From Thermohalobaculum sp050330995 (GTDB taxonomy: Bacteria > Pseudomonadota > Alphaproteobacteria > Rhodobacterales > Rhodobacteraceae), in assembly GCA_050330995.1 (NCBI GenBank), contig JBHJHI010000002.1, forward strand, positions 1-64,000: 64,000 nt of DNA. Reading direction: 5' to 3'. The notes under the pieces are model-generated. The model did no database searches. It worked only from the letters and a program-made list of their open reading frames with translations, and was not told where the DNA came from. This document shows, in pieces, positions 33,613 to 43,094 of the stretch. The position numbers and the translations under genes were made by a program. Every line of letters begins with the position of its first letter. The stretch's first letter is position 1.

Positions 33613-36450
33613 TCAGCGTCCCGTCGTCTCCGACTTGGCGCGGGACCTCGCCCCGCCCGGCTTCGAGGCGGCGCCGTTCGACTTGGCGCCCGTCTTGGAA
33701 GCACCGGCGGCCTTGCCGGACGCCGCGCCGTTGCCGGCCTTCGTCTTCGCCGCGGCGGCCTTGGCCTTCCCGTTGGCGCCGGCGGCCTTGGCCTTCGTCG
33801 CGCCCTTCCCGGCCCCGTCGCCATCGGCGGCCTTGGTCTTCTTCGCCCCTTTCTTGGCCGGTGCCTTCTCGGCGATCCACTCGAGCGCCTGGTCGAGGGT
33901 CACGTCCTCGACCGGGGTGTCGGAGAGGGTAACGTTGACCTTGCCCCAGTTGACGTAAGGGCCGTAGCGGCCGTCGAGGATCGCGACCGCGCCGCCGTCG
34001 GGGTGCTCGCCGAGTTCGCGCAAGGGCTTCTGCGCGGCCGCGCGCTGGTTGCCGCGCTCACGCTTCTGCGCGATCAGATCGACCGCGCGGTTCATGCCGA
34101 CCGTGCGCGGGTCCTCGCCCTTCGGCAGGTTGGCGAAGGTCTTGAGATGGCGCACGTAGGGACCGAAGCGGCCGATGCCGGCCTCGATCGGCTCGCCGTC
34201 GTCGGGGTGGCGGCCGACCTCGCGCGGCAGCGACAGCCAGTCGAGCGCGTCGGCGAGCGTCACGTCGTCGACCGGCTTGCCCTTCGACACGGACGAGCGG
34301 CGCGGCTTCGGCCCGCCCTCGGCCTGCTCGCCCTTCTGGACGTAAGGCCCGTAGCGCCCGGAGCGCAGCGAGATCGGCTCGCCGTCGTCGGGGTGGTGGC
34401 CCAGAAGCTTGCCCTCGGGGGCGCCGAGTTCGGCGTCGTCGCCGGGCACGCCGAAGGGGCGGGTGTAGCGGCACTCGGGGTAGTTCTCGCAGCCGATGAA
34501 GGCGGACTTGGTCTTGGACGAGGTCTTGATCGACAGCCGCCCCTTGCCGCAGTGCGGGCAGAGGCGGGGGTCGGTGCCGTCGCCGCGGTCGGGGAACAGG
34601 TGCGGCCCCAGCGCCTCGTTGATCGTCTCCAGCACCTCCGAGATCCTGAGATCCGAGGTCTCCTCCAGCGCGGCGGTGAAGTCGCGCCAGAAGCGATCGA
34701 GCACGTCCTTCCAGTCGATCCGCCCGCCCGAGACGTCGTCGAGTTCCTCTTCCAGGCCGGCGGTGAAGTCGTATTCGACGTAGCGCGGGAAGTAGTTCAT
34801 CAGGAAGGCGGTCACGAGCCGTCCCGAGTCCTCGGCGTAGAGCCGGTTGCGGTCCTTGCGGACGTAGGTGCGATCCTGAAGCGTCGCGAGGATCGAGGCG
34901 TAGGTGGAGGGCCGGCCGATGCCGAGTTCCTCCATCCGCTTGACCAACGTCGCCTCGGTGTAGCGCGCGGGCGGCTGGGTGAAGGACTGCGTGGCGATCA
35001 CGCCCGCGGGGTCGAGCACGGCGGCCGGGTGGCGCTTCTGCGCCCCCTCGCTCGTCACGGGACGCTCCTCGGCGTCGTTCGCGACGATCTTCCGAAAATC
35101 GTCGTCGAGCCCGCCGGCGAGGGCGAGCGTCTGGCCCTTCTCCAGAGGCGGCAGGCGGCGGCCCTCGTCGTCGTCGGCCTTGTCGTCGCGGCCTTCCTCG
35201 TAGACGGCGAGGAAGCCCTCGAAGGTCACCACCTGTCCGGTCGCGCGCAGCCCCGCGCGGCCCTTCGCGTCGGCGATCTCGACGGTGGTGCGCATCATCT
35301 TCGCCGAGGCCATCTGCGAGGCGACCGCGCGCTGCCAGATCAGCTCGTAGAGCCGGCGCTCGTCGCTCTCGGCGCGGAGGTCTTTCGGGCTCAGCCCCAT
35401 GTCGGTGGGGCGGATGCACTCGTGCGCTTCCTGCGCGTTCTTGGCCTTGGTCTTGTAGACCCGCGGCTTCTCGGGGAGGTAGTCCGCGCCGTAGCGCCGC
35501 TCGATCGTGCGCCGCGCCGCCTGCACCGCCTCGGGCGCCATGTCGAGCCCGTCGGTGCGCATGTAGGTGATATGCCCGGCCTCGTAGAGCTTCTGCGCCG
35601 TGCGCATCGCGGCCTGCGTGCCCCAGCCGAGCTTGCGCGAGGCCTCCTGCTGAAGCGTCGAGGTCATGAAGGGCGGCGCGGGGTTGCGCGTGGTGGGCTT
35701 CGCCTCGACCGAGGCGACCGAGAGATCGGCGTCGGCCACGGCGGCGACCGCCGCGCTCGCGGTGTCGAGATCGGCGAGGTCGAAGCGGTCGAGCTTGCGC
35801 CCGTCGAGCGTGGTCAGCCGCGCCTCGAAGCCGTCGCCGCCCGCCGCCGCGAGATGGGCGCGCACCTGCCAGTACTCGCGGGCGACGTGCGCCTCGATCT
35901 CCATCTCGCGCTCGACCACGAGGCGCAGCGCGACCGACTGCACGCGCCCGGCCGACTTCGCGCCCGGCAGCTTGCGCCAGAGCACCGGCGAGAGGTTGAA
36001 GCCGACGAGGTAGTCGAGCGCGCGCCGCGCCAGATACGCCTCGACGAGGGCGGTGTCGATGTCGCGGGGCTTGGCCATCGCCTCCGACACCGCCGCCTTG
36101 GTGATGGCGTTGAACACGACGCGCTCGACCGGGGTGTCCTTCTTCAGCGCGCGGCGTCGGCGCAGCGCTTCGAGCAGGTGCCACGAGATCGCCTCGCCCT
36201 CGCGGTCGGGGTCGGTCGCGAGGATCAGCCGGTCCTCGCCCTTCAGCGCCTCGGCGATGGCGCGGACGTGCTTCTGCGCCTTGGCGTCGATCTCCCAGTC
36301 CATCTCGAAGCCGGCGTCGGGGCGCACCGAGCCGTCCTTGGCCGGCAGGTCGCGCACGTGGCCGTAGGAGGCGAGCACGGTATAGCCGGCGCCGAGATAC
36401 TTGTTGATCGTCTTGGCCTTGGCCGGGCTCTCGACGACGACGACCGCCAT
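33613..36450 (-). CDS. topA: DNA topoisomerase I
   Basis: A 945-residue type IA topoisomerase that relaxes negative supercoils. The Toprim domain is at the N-terminus (VVVESPAKAKTINKYLG, with the DPDREGEAISWHL acidic motif). The active-site Tyr is near residue 296 in HITYMRTDGLDM. The QEASRKLGWGTQAAMRTAQK helix follows. C-terminal repeats include a Cys4 zinc ribbon (CPHCGKGRL to GCENYPEC) and several GRYGPYV modules. The last 75 residues are a Lys/Ala/Gly-rich tail resembling histone H1 tails. ATG at 36450 is where TopA homologues begin. It lies in an operon behind dprA (97-nt gap). Confidence 0.96.
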   Translation of the reverse strand: MAVVVVESPAKAKTINKYLGAGYTVLASYGHVRDLPAKDGSVRPDAGFEMDWEIDAKAQKHVRAIAEALKGEDRLILATDPDREGEAISWHLLEALRRRRALKKDTPVERVVFNAITKAAVSEAMAKPRDIDTALVEAYLARRALDYLVGFNLSPVLWRKLPGAKSAGRVQSVALRLVVEREMEIEAHVAREYWQVRAHLAAAGGDGFEARLTTLDGRKLDRFDLADLDTASAAVAAVADADLSVASVEAKPTTRNPAPPFMTSTLQQEASRKLGWGTQAAMRTAQKLYEAGHITYMRTDGLDMAPEAVQAARRTIERRYGADYLPEKPRVYKTKAKNAQEAHECIRPTDMGLSPKDLRAESDERRLYELIWQRAVASQMASAKMMRTTVEIADAKGRAGLRATGQVVTFEGFLAVYEEGRDDKADDDEGRRLPPLEKGQTLALAGGLDDDFRKIVANDAEERPVTSEGAQKRHPAAVLDPAGVIATQSFTQPPARYTEATLVKRMEELGIGRPSTYASILATLQDRTYVRKDRNRLYAEDSGRLVTAFLMNYFPRYVEYDFTAGLEEELDDVSGGRIDWKDVLDRFWRDFTAALEETSDLRISEVLETINEALGPHLFPDRGDGTDPRLCPHCGKGRLSIKTSSKTKSAFIGCENYPECRYTRPFGVPGDDAELGAPEGKLLGHHPDDGEPISLRSGRYGPYVQKGEQAEGGPKPRRSSVSKGKPVDDVTLADALDWLSLPREVGRHPDDGEPIEAGIGRFGPYVRHLKTFANLPKGEDPRTVGMNRAVDLIAQKRERGNQRAAAQKPLRELGEHPDGGAVAILDGRYGPYVNWGKVNVTLSDTPVEDVTLDQALEWIAEKAPAKKGAKKTKAADGDGAGKGATKAKAAGANGKAKAAAAKTKAGNGAASGKAAGASKTGAKSNGAASKPGGARSRAKSETTGR

Positions 36451-36546
36451 GGCAGCCCCTTCCCCTCGTCCGCCGGCCCCTCCGGCGTGGCGCGGCAACA
36501 TGAGGTCGCCCCCGGGCGCTGTCAACGCGGCCCCTGGCGGCAGGTC

Positions 36547-37689
36547 TCAGGGGCCGGCCGCCATCACCCGCTCGCCCGCCAGCCGTTCGATGCGGCCCGC
36601 GAGGTCGAGTTCGAGCAGCGCCAGCGACAGCGCCGCCGGGCTCGCGCCGCTTCGCCGCGCGAGTTCGTCGACCTCGACCGGCGCGGCGCCGATCAGCGCC
36701 ATGAGCCGGGCGGCGAGCGCGTCGTCGCCCTCGGCCGGTGCGATCGACGGCTCTGGCAGGGGGGCGACGACGGGCGCCGGGCAGGGGGCGAGCGGGCCGC
36801 CGAGGGCGTCGAGCACGTCCTCGTGGCCGCGGATCAGGAGCGCGCCGTCGCGGATCAGCGCGTTGCACCCGCCCGCCCGCGCGTCGTCGGGGCTGCCGGG
36901 GCAGGCCATCACCTCGCGGCCCTGCTCCAGCGCGGCGCGCGCGGTGAGCAGACTGCCCGAGCGCGCCGCCGCCTCGACCAGCACCACCGCGCGGGCGAGC
37001 CCCGAGATCAGGCGGTTGCGCCGCGGGAAGTGACGGCTCGTCGGCTCGGTGCCCGGCGGGCATTCGCTCACGAGCGCGCCGCGATCGGCGATGCGCGCGG
37101 CCAGATCGGTGTGCTCGGGCGGGTAGACTACGTCGACGCCGCCCGCGAGCACCGCGACGGTCGTGCCGCCCCCTGTCGCGTCTCCTTCCGGCGTGCCCCC
37201 CTCCAGCGCCCCCTCGTGCGCGGCCGCGTCGATCCCGCGGGCGAGGCCCGAGACCACGACCTCCCCTGCCGTGGCCAGCCCGCGCCCGAGGCGGCGGGCG
37301 AAGCGCGCGCCGAGCGCCGAGGCGTTGCGCGCGCCGACCACCGCGACGCCGGCGCGGGCGAGCGCGTCTCGGTCGCCCCTCACCCAGAGCGCGGGCGGCG
37401 GCGTCGGGATGGTGGCGAGCGCCTGCGGGTAGGCCGGCTCGCCGAACAGCACGAGCCGCGCGCCCGCCGCCTCGCCCGCGGCGATCTCGGCGAGCGCGGC
37501 GTCCTCGGGGCAGGCGCGATAGTCCGAGCGCCCGCCGCGGCCCGCGAGCGCCGGCAGCGCGTCGAGCGCCTCGGCGGCCGTGCCGAAACGCGCGAGGAGG
37601 CGGGTGAAGCTCTTCGGCCCGACTCCCTCCGAGCGCGCGAGCCGCAGCCGCGCGAGCCGTTCCGAAGCCCCGATCGTGCCCGCGTCCAT
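36547..37689 (-). CDS. dprA: DNA-processing protein DprA/Smf
   Basis: A 380-residue DprA that loads RecA on incoming single-stranded DNA during transformation. It starts with a SAM-like region (LRLARSEGVGPKSFTRLLAR). The Rossmann core follows: GVAVVGARNASALGARFARR, VVSGLARGIDAAAHEGAL, VAVLAGGVDVVYPPEH, RNRLISGLARAVVLVEAAARSGSLLT. It ends with a winged helix (EVDELARRSGASPAALSLAL) at the C-terminus. ATG at 37689 follows GGGAGAGGAG. An insertion GGTPEGDATGGGTT lies in the core. It precedes topA, as in many bacteria, and is divergent from the amidotransferase gene. Confidence 0.94.
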   Translation of the reverse strand: MDAGTIGASERLARLRLARSEGVGPKSFTRLLARFGTAAEALDALPALAGRGGRSDYRACPEDAALAEIAAGEAAGARLVLFGEPAYPQALATIPTPPPALWVRGDRDALARAGVAVVGARNASALGARFARRLGRGLATAGEVVVSGLARGIDAAAHEGALEGGTPEGDATGGGTTVAVLAGGVDVVYPPEHTDLAARIADRGALVSECPPGTEPTSRHFPRRNRLISGLARAVVLVEAAARSGSLLTARAALEQGREVMACPGSPDDARAGGCNALIRDGALLIRGHEDVLDALGGPLAPCPAPVVAPLPEPSIAPAEGDDALAARLMALIGAAPVEVDELARRSGASPAALSLALLELDLAGRIERLAGERVMAAGP

Positions 37690-37842
37690 GCTCCTCTCCC
37701 TCGGCCCCCGACAGAAGACAGCAGGGGCGATGAACCCGCGGTTGACGGACGCGCCGAGGCGAGCGTCCCCCGCGCCGCCCTGCTTACGGCACACGGCTTG
37801 CACAGCATGGAGTGCGGACAGTCAGGCGGAGGGGGCCGGCCG

Positions 37843-38751
37843 ATGGCGAAGGTGCTGGTGGTCGAGGGAAACACGCCGGAAGGCGTCGCGGCGGTGCGGG
37901 CGGCGGGGGGCGTCGCCGCGGCCGAGACCTACGCTGGAGCGCTGCGCGCGTTCGCGCCGGGGCTGGAGATCGCGGTGGCGCGGCCCTCCTTCCCCGGCTT
38001 CGACGCGCGGGCGCTGTCGCTCGACGGCATCGACGGCGTGGCGCTGACCGGCTCGGGCGCGGCCTTCGCCGCCGATGCGCCCGAGGCGCGGCCGCACCGC
38101 GCCCTGGTCGAGCGCGCCTTCGCCGCCGGACTGCCGGTGATCGGCTCGTGCTGGGGGCTGCAGGTGCCGGCCGTGGTGCTCGGCGGCGGTGTCGGCGCGG
38201 CCGGGGCCGGGATCGAGGTGCCTGTCGCGCGCGATATCCGCCTGACGCCGGCAGGGCTCGACCATCCGCTGCACGCGCACCGCGGCGTGGTGTTCGACGC
38301 GCCCTGCATCCACCGCGACGAGGTTCGCCGCCCGCCGACGGGCGCGCGGGTGACCGCGACCAACGGGCATTCGGCGGTGCAGGCGATGGTCTACGAGCAG
38401 GGGGGCGTGCGGTTCTGGGGGATGCAGTACCACCCCGAGCACGGGCCGGAGGAGGCGCTGCGCTACCTCCGCCGGCCGGACGCGGCCGCGCTCCTGGCGG
38501 GCGCCGAGCCGCTGGTCGATGCGACGGCAGTGCTCGCCGCTGACGACGGTTTGGGCAGCGACCGCATGGCTATGCTCACCGATCCGGCAGTGCGCGGCGC
38601 CGAGCTGAAGTCTTGGCTCCTGGCCATCGGTGCGATCGCCGTTCGCGTCTTCGACCAGTCCGACCTCTGCCCGGCAGCGCCACGCCTCCGGCAAGAGCCT
38701 GCGGCGCTCGGCCGTGACGGGCCCCCGCCGGTCGTCACCGTGGAGGGCTGA
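37843..38751 (+). CDS. Class I glutamine amidotransferase-like protein
   Basis: A 302-residue protein with a GMP-synthase-type GATase fold. The nucleophile Cys is in VIGSCWGLQVPAVVLGGGVG. The His-Glu pair is in MQYHPEHGPEE, and SLDGIDGVALTGSGAAF is the oxyanion-hole strand. Such stand-alone domains hydrolyse glutamine or gamma-glutamyl compounds. No synthetase partner is adjacent. GGAGG precedes ATG 37843. The last 40 residues (after ELKSWLLAIG) do not look like a folded domain and could come from a frameshift or lost stop. It is divergent from dprA across a 153-bp spacer. Confidence 0.82.
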   Translation: MAKVLVVEGNTPEGVAAVRAAGGVAAAETYAGALRAFAPGLEIAVARPSFPGFDARALSLDGIDGVALTGSGAAFAADAPEARPHRALVERAFAAGLPVIGSCWGLQVPAVVLGGGVGAAGAGIEVPVARDIRLTPAGLDHPLHAHRGVVFDAPCIHRDEVRRPPTGARVTATNGHSAVQAMVYEQGGVRFWGMQYHPEHGPEEALRYLRRPDAAALLAGAEPLVDATAVLAADDGLGSDRMAMLTDPAVRGAELKSWLLAIGAIAVRVFDQSDLCPAAPRLRQEPAALGRDGPPPVVTVEG

Positions 38752-38849
38752 GCCGGGGGCGGGGCCTTCCGGCGGGGACGGGGATGGTCTAGGCAGGCGC
38801 GCGCCGGTCCCAGACCGCCCCCCGACCCAGCCCGGCCGAGGCCCGACCG

Positions 38850-41267
38850 ATGAAGTTCACCCTGTCCTGGCTCCGCGAGCATCTCGACACCGAGGCCACG
38901 CTCGACGCGATCACGCACGCGCTGACCGATCTCGGCCTCGAGGTCGAGGGCGTCGAGAACCCGGCCGAGGCGCTCGCCCCCTTCATCATCGCCCGCGTGA
39001 TCGAGGCGGGCCAGCACCCCGACGCCGACCGGCTCAGGGTCTGCCGCGTCGATCCCGGCGACGGGTCCGAGGTGCAGGTGGTTTGCGGCGCGCCAAACGC
39101 GCGCACGGGCATGATCGGCGTGTTCGCGCCCCCGGGCACCCACGTCCCCGGCACCGGGGTCGACCTGAAGCCCGGCGTGATCCGCGGCGTCGAATCGAAC
39201 GGGATGCTCTGCTCAGGGCGCGAGCTGATGATCTCGGAGGACCACGACGGCATTCTCGATCTGCCCGAGGACGCGCCGGTCGGCGTGCGCTATGTTGACT
39301 GGGCCGGCCTCGACGATCCGGTGGTCGAGGTCGCGATCACGCCGAACCGTCCGGACGCGCTCGGCGTCGCCGGCATCGCCCGCGACCTCGCCGCGCGCGG
39401 GCTCGGCCGGCTGACCACGGCGGCGGTCGCGCCGGTCGAGGGGCGCTTTCCCTGCCCGACGCGCGTGCACTTGGCGGACGACGTGCGCGAGGAAGCCTGC
39501 CCGCTGTTCCTCGGCCGCCTGATCCGGGGCGTGACCAACGGGCCGAGCCCCGAGTGGCTCGCTGTGCGACTGCGCGCGATCGGGCTGCGGCCGATCTCGG
39601 CCTTGGTGGACGTGACCAACTACCTGACCTTCGACCGCGCGCGGCCCCTGCACGTCTTCGACGCCGACAAGGTGTCGGGCGATCTGACCGTGCGCCTCTC
39701 CCGTGCCGGCGAGAGCCTGGTCGGCCTCGACGAGAAGACCTACGCCTTCGACGACGCGATGACGGTGATCGCTGACGAGAACGGCATTGAGTCGATCGGC
39801 GGCGTGATGGGCGGCCTCGCGACCGGCTGCACCGAAGGCACCGTGAACGTGCTTGTCGAGGCGGCCTATTTCGATCCGCGGCGCACCGCCGCCACCGGGC
39901 GCAAGCTCAAGGTCGCCTCTGACGCGCGCTACCGCTTCGAGCGCGGCGTCGACCCGGCCTCGGCCCGCGACGGGATCGAGCTGGCGACGCGGCTGATCCT
40001 CGACCTCTGCGGCGGCGAGCCCTCCGAGATCGTCCAGGCGGGCGAGGTGCCCGACACCGCGCGCGCCTACCCGCTCGACCCCGCGCGCGTCGCGAGCCTC
40101 GTCGGCCTCGACATCGAGCCCTCCGAGCAGGTCCGCATCCTGGAGGCGCTCGGCTTCGCGCCCGAGGCCGACGGCGGGGCCTACCGCGTCCGCGTCCCTT
40201 CCTGGCGCCCGGACGTGCGCGGCGAGGCGGATCTGGTCGAGGAGATCGCCCGTGTCGCCTCGCTCGCCGAGCTTCCCTCGAAGCCGCTCGCCCGTGCACG
40301 CCCCGGCGTCGCCGCCCCGGTGCTGACGCCCCTGCAGCGCCGCGAGGCGACCGTCCGGCGCGCCCTCGCCGCCCGCGGCCTGAACGAGTGCGTGCACTAC
40401 AGCTTCGTCTCGTCGGCCGAAGCCGCGGCTTTCGGCGGCGGAGGGCCTTCGATGCGGCTGGAGAACCCGATCTCGGCCGATCTCTCCGACATGCGCCCCT
40501 CGCTCCTGCCCGGCCTCGCCGCGGCGGCGCGGCGCAACCAGGCGCGGGGCTTCGGCGAGATCGCGCTGTTCGAGGTCGGCCCCGCCTTCCACGGCCCCGA
40601 GCCCGGCGAGCAGGCGACCCACGCCGCCTGCCTGCGTGTCGGCCACACCGCGCCCCGCGACTGGTCGGGCGCGCGCCGCGCGGTCGACGCCTTCGACGCC
40701 AAGGCCGACGCCATGGCCGCCCTCGCCGCGATCGGCGTCGACACGGGCAGGCTCCAGATCGCGCGCGAGGCGCCCGCGTGGTTCCACCCCGGCCGCTCGG
40801 GCGCGCTGAAGCTCGGGCCGAAGGCGACGCTCGCCGTCTTCGGCGAGCTGCACCCGCGCACGCTGGAGGCGATGGATCTCAAGGGACCGGCGGTGGCGGC
40901 GAGCGTGTTCGTCGAGGCCGCGCCCTTCCCGAAACGCCGCGCGACGGGGCGCGCGGCGCTCGACGTCTCGGACCTCCAGGCGGTCGAGCGCGATTTCGCC
41001 TTCGTGGTGCCCGAGCGCACCGAGGCCGAGACCGCGCTTAGGGCCGCGCGCGCCGCCGACCGCAAGCTGATCGAGAGCGCGCGTGTGTTCGACGTGTTCG
41101 AGGGCCGCCGCGCGGCAGAGAGCCTCGGCGCGGGGCTCAAGTCGCTCGCGCTCGTGGTGCGGCTGCAGCCGCGCGCGGCGACGCTCACCGAGGCCGAGAT
41201 CGAGGCGGTCTCGGCCGAGGTGGTCGCGGCGGTCGAGCGGGCGACCGGCGGCACGCTCAGGCGCTGA
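38850..41267 (+). CDS. pheT: Phenylalanyl-tRNA synthetase beta subunit
   Basis: An 805-residue PheT, the tRNA-binding subunit of the alpha2-beta2 enzyme. Order: N-terminal FTLSWLREHLDTEATLDAIT, EMAP-type tRNA-binding domain (about 39-150, with VVCGAPNARTGM), B3/B4 editing domain (VEVAITPNRPDALGVAGIARD), B5 domain and catalytic-like core (LNECVHYSFVSS). The FDX-ACB domain ends the protein (SVAVERDFAFVVPE-type segment, then SLALVVRLQPRAATLTEAEI). No pheS lies just upstream, where many bacteria have it; it must be outside this window. The Shine-Dalgarno sequence is weak. Confidence 0.96.
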   Translation: MKFTLSWLREHLDTEATLDAITHALTDLGLEVEGVENPAEALAPFIIARVIEAGQHPDADRLRVCRVDPGDGSEVQVVCGAPNARTGMIGVFAPPGTHVPGTGVDLKPGVIRGVESNGMLCSGRELMISEDHDGILDLPEDAPVGVRYVDWAGLDDPVVEVAITPNRPDALGVAGIARDLAARGLGRLTTAAVAPVEGRFPCPTRVHLADDVREEACPLFLGRLIRGVTNGPSPEWLAVRLRAIGLRPISALVDVTNYLTFDRARPLHVFDADKVSGDLTVRLSRAGESLVGLDEKTYAFDDAMTVIADENGIESIGGVMGGLATGCTEGTVNVLVEAAYFDPRRTAATGRKLKVASDARYRFERGVDPASARDGIELATRLILDLCGGEPSEIVQAGEVPDTARAYPLDPARVASLVGLDIEPSEQVRILEALGFAPEADGGAYRVRVPSWRPDVRGEADLVEEIARVASLAELPSKPLARARPGVAAPVLTPLQRREATVRRALAARGLNECVHYSFVSSAEAAAFGGGGPSMRLENPISADLSDMRPSLLPGLAAAARRNQARGFGEIALFEVGPAFHGPEPGEQATHAACLRVGHTAPRDWSGARRAVDAFDAKADAMAALAAIGVDTGRLQIAREAPAWFHPGRSGALKLGPKATLAVFGELHPRTLEAMDLKGPAVAASVFVEAAPFPKRRATGRAALDVSDLQAVERDFAFVVPERTEAETALRAARAADRKLIESARVFDVFEGRRAAESLGAGLKSLALVVRLQPRAATLTEAEIEAVSAEVVAAVERATGGTLRR

Positions 41268-41288
41268 GGCGCCGGGCGCGCCGCCGGC

Positions 41289-41540
41289 TCACCGGTGGCG
41301 CGGCGCCAGGGGTTCCGACATGGCCGGGCCGCTCGGGAAGGTCTCCATGCCGGCGGGCTCGGGGCGCAGGCGCGGCAGGGCTACGTTGCCGGGCGGCAGC
41401 GTCCGAAGGCACTCGGGCTCGGGGCGGGGTCCGGCGATGTCGTCGGGTTGCCGCGCGCAAGGGCGGGCGGGCTCGGTCGCCGCGTCGTCGCCCTCCGCGG
41501 GCTCCACGTCGGCCCAGGACCAGGCGGGCGCGGCGCTCAT
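41289..41540 (-). CDS. Small proline-rich hypothetical protein (uncertain)
   Basis: The 442-bp stretch between pheT and the DUF998 gene holds one coding-like minus-strand frame. It encodes 83 residues starting MSAAPAWSWADVEPAEGDD, with GC-rich third positions and a GGGGCAGG sequence before the ATG. The protein is rich in Pro, Ala and Glu and has no TM, signal peptide or motif that I recognise. A real gene is possible, but a chance frame in GC-rich DNA is equally so. The remaining part (41541-41709) is AT-richer and shows no gene; it may hold a promoter. Confidence 0.35.
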   Translation of the reverse strand: MSAAPAWSWADVEPAEGDDAATEPARPCARQPDDIAGPRPEPECLRTLPPGNVALPRLRPEPAGMETFPSGPAMSEPLAPRHR

Positions 41541-41709
41541 CGACCTGCCCCGAAGCACGGGACGGCGCCCGGCGAAACGATGCGTGACCGGACGAGGACG
41601 TCGGACATGACACTATCTCCGAGAGGACGGCGCACCCCCATGTCGCCGCCGCATCTTGGATAACCGAACTGACCCTGCGTCAATCAACAACTCAGATGCA
41701 AGGTATCGA

Positions 41710-42384
41710 TCAGCCTGGGTTCAGGCGATGCGCCTTGGCGTAGCCGCGCCGGAAGAACAGCCAGGACAGCGGCAGCGTCCAGAGCACGGTCGCGCTCAGC
41801 GCGATCTTCTCCATGAGCCCGTCGTAGCCCGACGGCGCCAGCTTGAAGGCGACGGCGAACACGATCCAGCCCCCGGCGGCGACGTGGAACGCGGTGGCGT
41901 AGCGCGGCGCCACGCCCTTCGCTCCCCCGGCCATCAGGATCGGCCCCGCGAGGTAGAGCGGCGCGAGGAAGAAGGTCAGCTTGGTGTGCACCGTCATGCC
42001 CGGCGGGTTGTTCTCGGCCGTGTGGAACTCGTCCCAGAGCCCGAGCAGCACCACCACGAGCGCGACGAAGGCGAGGCAGAAGGTGCCGCACGACCAGGCG
42101 GCGCGGCCGAGGTGGGCGTGCGCCGCGGCGATCGCGAGGCCGAGCATCCCGGCCGCGTTGATATAGAAGCCCGCGTCCATGATGTTCTTGCGCGGGCCGC
42201 GCGCGAGATCGCTCACGGTGTCGGCGATGAAGTCGTGGTCGGTGACCTCGGCCGCCCAGACGATCGTGACCATCGGCGCGAGGGTGCCGAGAAAGCCGGC
42301 GACGGCGCAGACCATCAGGAGCTCGGGACGCTCGTGCGCCACGACCTCGGATTTCTCGCCGCGCGGGCCGATCGTGCCGTCCAT
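41710..42384 (-). CDS. DUF998-like membrane protein
   Basis: A 224-residue protein with six predicted TM helices. TM1 is LLMVCAVAGFLGTLAPMVTI. The loop DFIADTVSDLARGP matches the SDL signature after TM1 of DUF998 proteins, and later helices include FCLAFVALVVVLLGLWDEFH and LTFFLAPLYLAGPILMAGG. Family function is unknown. GGGGGGACG precedes ATG 42384. It is the last gene after pyrX and plsY on the minus strand, with a 62-nt gap to plsY, and may belong to the same transcript. Confidence 0.75.
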   Translation of the reverse strand: MDGTIGPRGEKSEVVAHERPELLMVCAVAGFLGTLAPMVTIVWAAEVTDHDFIADTVSDLARGPRKNIMDAGFYINAAGMLGLAIAAAHAHLGRAAWSCGTFCLAFVALVVVLLGLWDEFHTAENNPPGMTVHTKLTFFLAPLYLAGPILMAGGAKGVAPRYATAFHVAAGGWIVFAVAFKLAPSGYDGLMEKIALSATVLWTLPLSWLFFRRGYAKAHRLNPG

Positions 42385-42446
42385 TCGCGTCCCCCCGATC
42401 GACGCTGCGCGGGCAGGCGAGGCGCGCGCGCGCCGGTCCGTGCGGC

Positions 42447-43052
42447 TCAGAAGCGGTTCTCGGCGCCCGCGACGAGGCGGCGGATGTTCGACAGATGCGT
42501 GAGCCACATCGCGACCCCCATCAGCGCGACCGCGAGCACCGCCTCGACCCGCCCCGTCGCCCAGAACACGAACGGCCCCGCCGTCGCCGCCGCGAGCGCG
42601 CCGAGCGCGGAGGTGCGCGTCGCCTTCACCACCCCGAGCCAGAGCGCCATCAGGGCGAGGCCGGCCGGCCAGTAGAGCCCGAGCGTCACCCCGATCCAGG
42701 TCGCCACGCCCTTGCCGCCGCGGAACTTCAGCCAGAGCGGCAGGCAGTGGCCGACGAAGGCGCCGAGCCCCGCGGCCTGCGCGGCCAGATCGCCCCAGGC
42801 GAGGAAGGCCAGCACCGGGATCGCGCCCTTGGCGATGTCGAGCGCCAGCGTGAGCGCGGCTGCCTTCCTGTTGCCGGTTCTCAGCACGTTGGTCGCGCCG
42901 ATGTTGCCCGAGCCCAGCTTCCGCAGATCGCCGAGGCCGAAGGCGCGCGCGATCAGCACGCCGACCGGGATCGAGCCCAGGAGGTAGCCGACCGCGAAGG
43001 CGAGCGCGAGCCAGGGGATCGCGCGCTCGGGCGCCATGACCTCGTGCAGCAT
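42447..43052 (-). CDS. plsY: Glycerol-3-phosphate acyltransferase PlsY
   Basis: A 201-residue inner-membrane enzyme that transfers the acyl group from acyl-phosphate to glycerol-3-phosphate, the first step of phospholipid synthesis. All three conserved PlsY motifs are visible: GYLLGSIPVGVLIARAFGL, then KLGSGNIGATNVLR, then GHCLPLWLKFRGGKGVAT. Five TM segments are predicted. The 42-nt gap to the dihydroorotase-like gene upstream suggests one operon, the order (pyrC-plsY) known from other Rhodobacterales. An in-frame ATG at residue 6 is an alternative start. Confidence 0.95.
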   Translation of the reverse strand: MLHEVMAPERAIPWLALAFAVGYLLGSIPVGVLIARAFGLGDLRKLGSGNIGATNVLRTGNRKAAALTLALDIAKGAIPVLAFLAWGDLAAQAAGLGAFVGHCLPLWLKFRGGKGVATWIGVTLGLYWPAGLALMALWLGVVKATRTSALGALAAATAGPFVFWATGRVEAVLAVALMGVAMWLTHLSNIRRLVAGAENRF

Positions 43053-43094
43053 TCGCCGTCCTTCCAGAGCGCGCCCGCCGGACCGGGCCCTGCG

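Noticed and set aside
34003..37840. Plus-strand open frame continuing upstream of the amidotransferase through topA and dprA
   Set aside because: Only the part from 37843 has GATase motifs. The upstream part is antisense to TopA and DprA, whose motifs are complete.
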